64,000 bases of DNA from Shewanella intestini (lineage in GTDB: Bacteria > Pseudomonadota > Gammaproteobacteria > Enterobacterales > Shewanellaceae), in assembly GCF_018221465.1 (NCBI RefSeq), contig NZ_JAAIKR010000001.1, forward strand, positions 62,001-126,000, written 5' to 3'. The position numbers and the translations under genes were made by a program. Below the pieces are notes generated by a model. The model was not told where the DNA came from. It saw only the letters and a list, made by a program, of their open reading frames with translations, and ran no database searches. Shown piece after piece: positions 59,992 through 64,000 of this stretch (its first letter is position 1; every line of letters starts with the position of its first letter).

Positions 59992-61323
59992 ATGTTTCTA
60001 GCACAAGAGATTATTCGTAAAAAACGCAATGGCGATGCGCTAACGACTCAAGAAATTCAATTTTTTGTTAATGGGATAACCCAACAAACGGTTTCAGAAG
60101 GTCAAATTGCTGCATTAGGTATGGCGGTATATTTTAATGACATGAATATGGATGAACGCATTGCCTTAACAACGGCGATGCGCGACTCTGGTACTGTTTT
60201 AAATTGGGATTCGCTAGGACTAAACGGGCCAATCATTGATAAGCATAGTACAGGCGGTGTTGGCGATGTGATTAGCTTGATGCTGGGTCCTATGGCTGCT
60301 GCTTGTGGTGGTTTTGTGCCGATGATTTCTGGTCGTGGCCTTGGTCACACAGGTGGCACATTAGATAAATTTGATGCCATTGTTGGTTATCAAACTGAAC
60401 CTGACAGTGCTTTATTTCGCAAAGTAGTTAAAGATGCTGGGGTGGCCATTATTGGTCAAACAGGCGACTTAGTGCCTGCCGATAAGCGTTTTTACTCTAT
60501 AAGAGATAACACGGCGACAGTGGAGTCTATTTCGTTAATTACAGCGTCAATTTTATCGAAGAAACTCGCTGCTGGTTTAGATGCGTTGGCGATGGATGTC
60601 AAAGTTGGTTCTGGGGCATTTATGCCTACTTATGAAGCATCAGAAGAATTAGCTCGCAGCATTACTGCTGTGGCGAATGGTGCCGGCACCAAAACCACGG
60701 CCTTGCTGACAGACATGAATCAAGTGCTGGCATCTTGTGCGGGTAATGCATTAGAAGTTAAAGAAGCGATTCAATTTTTAACCGGTGAATATCGAAATCC
60801 ACGTTTATATGAAGTCACAATGGGCTTGTGTGCCGAAATGCTTCAATTAGGTGGATTAGCGGCCAATGAAACCCAAGCACGTGCTAAATTGAATCAGGTG
60901 TTAGATAACGGTTTAGCCGCTGAAAAGTTTGCCAAAATGGTGTCGGGGCTTGGTGGCCCGACAGATTTTGTAGAAGCCTATGACAATTATTTGCCTAAGG
61001 CTTCAATTATTCGTCCTGTTTATGCTAATCACAGTGGTTTTGCTTACCGTATGGACACGCGCGAATTAGGTTTATCCGTTGTCACCTTAGGCGGTGGTCG
61101 ACGTAAACCTGGTGATGCGCTTGACTACAGTGTTGGGCTCTCAAATGTTTGCGCATTAGGTACACACATTAATCAAGATGTACCATTAGCAATGATTCAT
61201 GCTCAAACGGAATCAGCCTTTGAAGAAGCGGCTAATGCTGTTCGCAGCTCAATAAAATTAGCCGACACTCAACCTGAAGCAACACCTGATATTTACCGCT
61301 ATATTCGTGCGACAGATTTATAA
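59992..61323 (+). CDS. deoA: Thymidine phosphorylase
   Basis: DeoA phosphorolyses thymidine and deoxyuridine to base and deoxyribose 1-phosphate. I start it at [14 protein letters not shown] (59992), with AAAGGAG upstream, in agreement with the family. The 443-residue protein has KHSTGGVGD (phosphate binding), [26 protein letters not shown] and [10 protein letters not shown]. deoB follows after 11 bases. Confidence 0.97.
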   Translation: MFLAQEIIRKKRNGDALTTQEIQFFVNGITQQTVSEGQIAALGMAVYFNDMNMDERIALTTAMRDSGTVLNWDSLGLNGPIIDKHSTGGVGDVISLMLGPMAAACGGFVPMISGRGLGHTGGTLDKFDAIVGYQTEPDSALFRKVVKDAGVAIIGQTGDLVPADKRFYSIRDNTATVESISLITASILSKKLAAGLDALAMDVKVGSGAFMPTYEASEELARSITAVANGAGTKTTALLTDMNQVLASCAGNALEVKEAIQFLTGEYRNPRLYEVTMGLCAEMLQLGGLAANETQARAKLNQVLDNGLAAEKFAKMVSGLGGPTDFVEAYDNYLPKASIIRPVYANHSGFAYRMDTRELGLSVVTLGGGRRKPGDALDYSVGLSNVCALGTHINQDVPLAMIHAQTESAFEEAANAVRSSIKLADTQPEATPDIYRYIRATDL

Positions 61324-61334
61324 GAGGTAGAACG

Positions 61335-62549
61335 ATGAAACGTACATTCATTTTAATGCTCGACTCATTTGGTGTAGGCGCTGCTGAAGATGCCATTGAT
61401 TTTGGTGATGTAGGCTCAGACACCTTTGGCCACATTGCAAAAGCGTGTGCTGAGGGCAAAGCTGATATTGGTCGCAAAGGACCATTGAAACTGCCTAATT
61501 TAGCCAAATTAGGCTTAGGACATGCAGGGTTTGAATCGACAGGACAATTTGCAGCAGGCTTTGATGCAAATATTGATGTTATTGGGGCTTATGGCCATGC
61601 TAAAGAACTCAGTTCTGGTAAAGATACCCCAAGCGGTCACTGGGAAATGGCAGGTGTGCCTGTACTGTACGAGTGGGGATATTTTAAAGATGTCGATAAC
61701 TCTTTTCCGACAGAGCTTACCGATAAAATTCTTGCTAGAGCAGGCTTAGATGGCTTTTTAGGTAACTGTCATTCATCAGGTACTGTCATCCTTGATAAGT
61801 TGGGTGAAGAACACATGAAAACCGGTAAACCGATTTTCTATACCTCTGCTGACTCAGTATTCCAGATTGCATGTCATGAAGAAACGTTTGGCTTAGATAA
61901 CTTGTTGCGCTTATGCGAAATCGCCCGTGAAGAACTTGCTCCTTATAACATCGGCCGGGTAATTGCGCGTCCATTTTTAGGCTCCAATGCGAGTGATTTT
62001 GCACGTACCGGTAATCGTCATGATTACGCGGTAAAACCGCCAGCACCTACTGTATTAGATAAGCATCAACAAGCCGGTGGCGAAGTGGTGAGTATTGGTA
62101 AAATATCCGATATTTATGCCCATTGCGGCATTACCCAAAAATTCAAAGCCAATGGTTTAGAGGCTTTGTTTAATGAAACGTTAACCCAAATTAACCGCGC
62201 TAAAGATAACACGATTGTGTTCACCAACTTTGTTGATTTTGATTCGCATTACGGTCATCGTCGTGATATAGCTGGCTATGCAAGTGCATTAGAGTACTTT
62301 GATTCTCGATTACCAGAGTTGTTTGAAATTCTGTCTGATGATGATTTAGTGATTTTCACCGCCGATCACGGTTGTGATCCAACTTGGGGGGGGACGGATC
62401 ATACTCGTGAACATGTACCTGTTTTAGCACTGGGCGCAGGCTTAAAAGCAGGCTCATTAGGGCGCAGAAATTCATTTGCTGATATCGGTCAATCCATTGC
62501 CAGTTACTTTGGTTTGCCTGCAATGGAGTATGGCGAGTCATTTATTTAA
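61335..62549 (+). CDS. deoB: Phosphopentomutase
   Basis: DeoB converts (deoxy)ribose 1-phosphate to the 5-phosphate, feeding DeoC. The 404-residue protein belongs to the alkaline-phosphatase superfamily. Metal ligands and the phosphorylated Thr appear in [37 protein letters not shown] and [22 protein letters not shown] (read at about residues 339-360). It sits 11 bases after deoA. Confidence 0.97.
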   Translation: MKRTFILMLDSFGVGAAEDAIDFGDVGSDTFGHIAKACAEGKADIGRKGPLKLPNLAKLGLGHAGFESTGQFAAGFDANIDVIGAYGHAKELSSGKDTPSGHWEMAGVPVLYEWGYFKDVDNSFPTELTDKILARAGLDGFLGNCHSSGTVILDKLGEEHMKTGKPIFYTSADSVFQIACHEETFGLDNLLRLCEIAREELAPYNIGRVIARPFLGSNASDFARTGNRHDYAVKPPAPTVLDKHQQAGGEVVSIGKISDIYAHCGITQKFKANGLEALFNETLTQINRAKDNTIVFTNFVDFDSHYGHRRDIAGYASALEYFDSRLPELFEILSDDDLVIFTADHGCDPTWGGTDHTREHVPVLALGAGLKAGSLGRRNSFADIGQSIASYFGLPAMEYGESFI

Positions 62550-62631
62550 ACAATAACGAAACAAATTTTGGTTACTTGTTAGTCATAAACAAGAACCTAA
62601 ATACTTACACACAAGAATAGGGGTTATTTAC

Positions 62632-63342
62632 ATGGCAACACCACATATTAATGCTGTTGAGGGTGCATTTGGCGAGACAGTGCTTTTCCCAGGTGATCCA
62701 CTGCGCGCAAAATACATTGCTGAAACGTTTTTAGAAGATGCAAAATTGGTGACTGATGTCCGTAATATGTTCGGTTATACCGGTACATACAAAGGCAAAC
62801 GTATTTCGGTAATGGGCAGTGGCATGGGCATTCCTTCATGCTCTATTTATGCTTATGAATTAATCAAAGAATACGGTGTTAAAAACCTGATCCGTGTCGG
62901 CTCATGTGGTGCGATTAGTACCGATGTTAAAGTGCGTGACGTGATTATTGGTATGGGAGCATGTACTGACTCTCAAGCAAACCGTTTACGTTTTAAAGGC
63001 CAAGACTTTGCCGCTATTGCTGATTACGGCTTATTAAGCGCAGTGGTTGATTCTGCAAAGCAACACGATATTAAAGTGCAAGTGGGAAATGTTTTTTCTG
63101 CCGACTTATTCTACACACCTGATCCTGACATGTTTGATGTGATGGAAAAAATGGGGGTACTTGGTGTTGAAATGGAAGCCGCAGGTTTGTACGGCGTTGC
63201 ACACGAATTAGGTGCTAAAGCATTGTGTGTTGTTACAGTGTCTGACCATATTCGTACTGGTGAACAAACAACATCAGATGAACGTCAAACCACCTTTAAC
63301 GACATGATCGTTATGACGCTTGATGCTGCGTTAACACTGTAG
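62632..63342 (+). CDS. deoD: Purine-nucleoside phosphorylase DeoD-type
   Basis: DeoD is a hexameric enzyme that phosphorolyses purine (deoxy)nucleosides. The 236-residue protein has [24 protein letters not shown] (read at about residues 5-28), [26 protein letters not shown] and the catalytic Asp in VSDHIRTGE. It follows deoB by 82 bases and ends the deo unit before a strong terminator. Confidence 0.97.
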   Translation: MATPHINAVEGAFGETVLFPGDPLRAKYIAETFLEDAKLVTDVRNMFGYTGTYKGKRISVMGSGMGIPSCSIYAYELIKEYGVKNLIRVGSCGAISTDVKVRDVIIGMGACTDSQANRLRFKGQDFAAIADYGLLSAVVDSAKQHDIKVQVGNVFSADLFYTPDPDMFDVMEKMGVLGVEMEAAGLYGVAHELGAKALCVVTVSDHIRTGEQTTSDERQTTFNDMIVMTLDAALTL

Positions 63343-63364
63343 TCATTAATACGGTGTTAACCAT

Positions 63365-63391
63365 AAAAAGGGCTCCTTGAGCCCTTTTTTG
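63365..63391. terminator. Terminator after deoD
   Basis: AAAAAGGGCTC-CTT-GAGCCCTTTTTT can serve both deoD and the convergent minus-strand gene. Confidence 0.9.
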
Positions 63392-63442
63392 TCGAAGTTT
63401 TATCTACTGTTTAACCCGCTACCACTTTATTCTTAATTGTGG

Positions 63443-64000
63443 TTATTTACTTTTTTGGCTCAAAGTCTTTCTCTTCTTAGCTTTTGTTCGGCGCATTACA
63501 AAGTAGGCGCGTTTAAACGACAACGCCCTTGACAAAATAAACCCAATCACCCCAGCCACAATCAACATCATCTGTTGCATGTTCATACTTTTTTCGTGCA
63601 GAACTTTAATCTCTTCAAAAAAGTGGCTCAAGTTGAGCCTTATTTCAACGTAGCCTAAATTACTGTTTTTTTGGATGACATTTTCAATTAACGGAGGATA
63701 AGGTAATAACAGTTGCTTCATTTCGTCTGAATCAGGTGCGTATTCTTCATTGGTCAGGTTTTGTGCAAAAGCAAGCCGAACACCTTGTGAGCTGTATATA
63801 TGAATTGAGACCACTTTAGGATCTTGAGTCAGTGTGTTGGCTAGCCATTGTAGCTGTTCATCGTTTTGTAAATACATGGCAGGGGCTGCACTGGTTGAAA
63901 CTTGTTGTGCGAGTAATCTGGCCATTATTTCCGTTTGTGACTGAATGAGTTGTTGACCATTTTTAAGGTTAGTTTGCCATAAATGGCTTAATCCCCAAAT
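63443..64000 (-). CDS. YtjB/Smp-family membrane protein (5' end outside window)
   Basis: This is the C-terminal 185 codons of a minus-strand gene. The frame stays open upstream of the first internal Met (63925) to the window edge, so the start lies beyond 64000. The visible part is a periplasmic-type sensor-like region (QQVSTSAAPAMYL, LGYVEIRLNLSHFF), a membrane helix (about the stretch MMLIVAGVIGFILSRAL) and a basic tail. This layout matches YtjB/Smp proteins, which in gammaproteobacteria lie between deoD and serB. The function is unknown. Confidence 0.75.
   Translation of the reverse strand: MWGLSHLWQTNLKNGQQLIQSQTEIMARLLAQQVSTSAAPAMYLQNDEQLQWLANTLTQDPKVVSIHIYSSQGVRLAFAQNLTNEEYAPDSDEMKQLLLPYPPLIENVIQKNSNLGYVEIRLNLSHFFEEIKVLHEKSMNMQQMMLIVAGVIGFILSRALSFKRAYFVMRRTKAKKRKTLSQKSK

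Overview
The window is a stretch of core chromosome from a gammaproteobacterium, most likely Shewanella or a close marine relative. The evidence is the gene order (nqrABCDEF-apbE-nqrM, a bfr pair, dnaKJ-dapB-carAB-greA, ftsH-folP-glmM-tpiA-secG, tRNA-Leu/tRNA-fMet-rimP-nusA-infB-rbfA-truB-rpsO-pnp-nlpI-prfC, nupC-tsx-deoCABD-ytjB), the modest GC content and the protein sequences. Genus is inferred from synteny and remembered protein sequences, not from a search. I see no insertion sequence, phage, integron or CRISPR array.

Layout: 54-7289 encodes the sodium-pumping NADH:quinone oxidoreductase and its two maturation factors (ApbE flavin transferase, NqrM). 7374-8444 is a two-gene bacterioferritin operon behind a promoter with a perfect FNR-type box and a Fur-like site. 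8648-15462 holds a chemoreceptor, an SOS-regulated DNA polymerase IV, two peptidases and a pair of heptamer tandem repeats. 15463-16399 is a 937-base gene-free stretch that looks like a promoter, about ten hairpins and a strong terminator, i.e. a candidate structured RNA of about 415 nt, followed by a purine permease. 17869-20260 is proBA. 20438-21742 holds a small membrane protein and a DMT transporter on the minus strand.

22011-32949 carries dnaK (sigma-32-type promoter), dnaJ, a DEAD-box helicase, fklB, dapB, carA and carB. 33287-40370 carries greA, yhbY (minus), rlmE, ftsH, folP, a truncated and divergent GlmM-like gene, tpiA and secG. 40433-47346 is the tRNA and translation/transcription-factor cluster. 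A GGDEF-EAL gene on the minus strand sits between rpsO and pnp. pnp, nlpI and prfC follow, then a 16-copy octamer repeat. 55347-63342 is a nucleoside uptake and deoxyribonucleoside catabolism region: TatD-family hydrolase, NupC, Tsx-like porin, DeoC, DeoA, DeoB, DeoD. The window ends inside a minus-strand ytjB/smp-like gene.

How they work together: NQR supplies the sodium motive force, and NupC-type carriers are commonly ion-coupled. Tsx, NupC, DeoD, DeoA, DeoB and DeoC form a complete route from external (deoxy)nucleosides to acetaldehyde and glyceraldehyde 3-phosphate, which TpiA links to glycolysis. Most genes are ordinary. The observations most worth following are the candidate RNA at 15742-16171, the GlmM-like gene without its C-terminal domain, the complementary bacterioferritin subunits under apparent FNR/Fur control, the shared GTTAACAA-type motifs near nupC and deoC, and the short tandem repeats.
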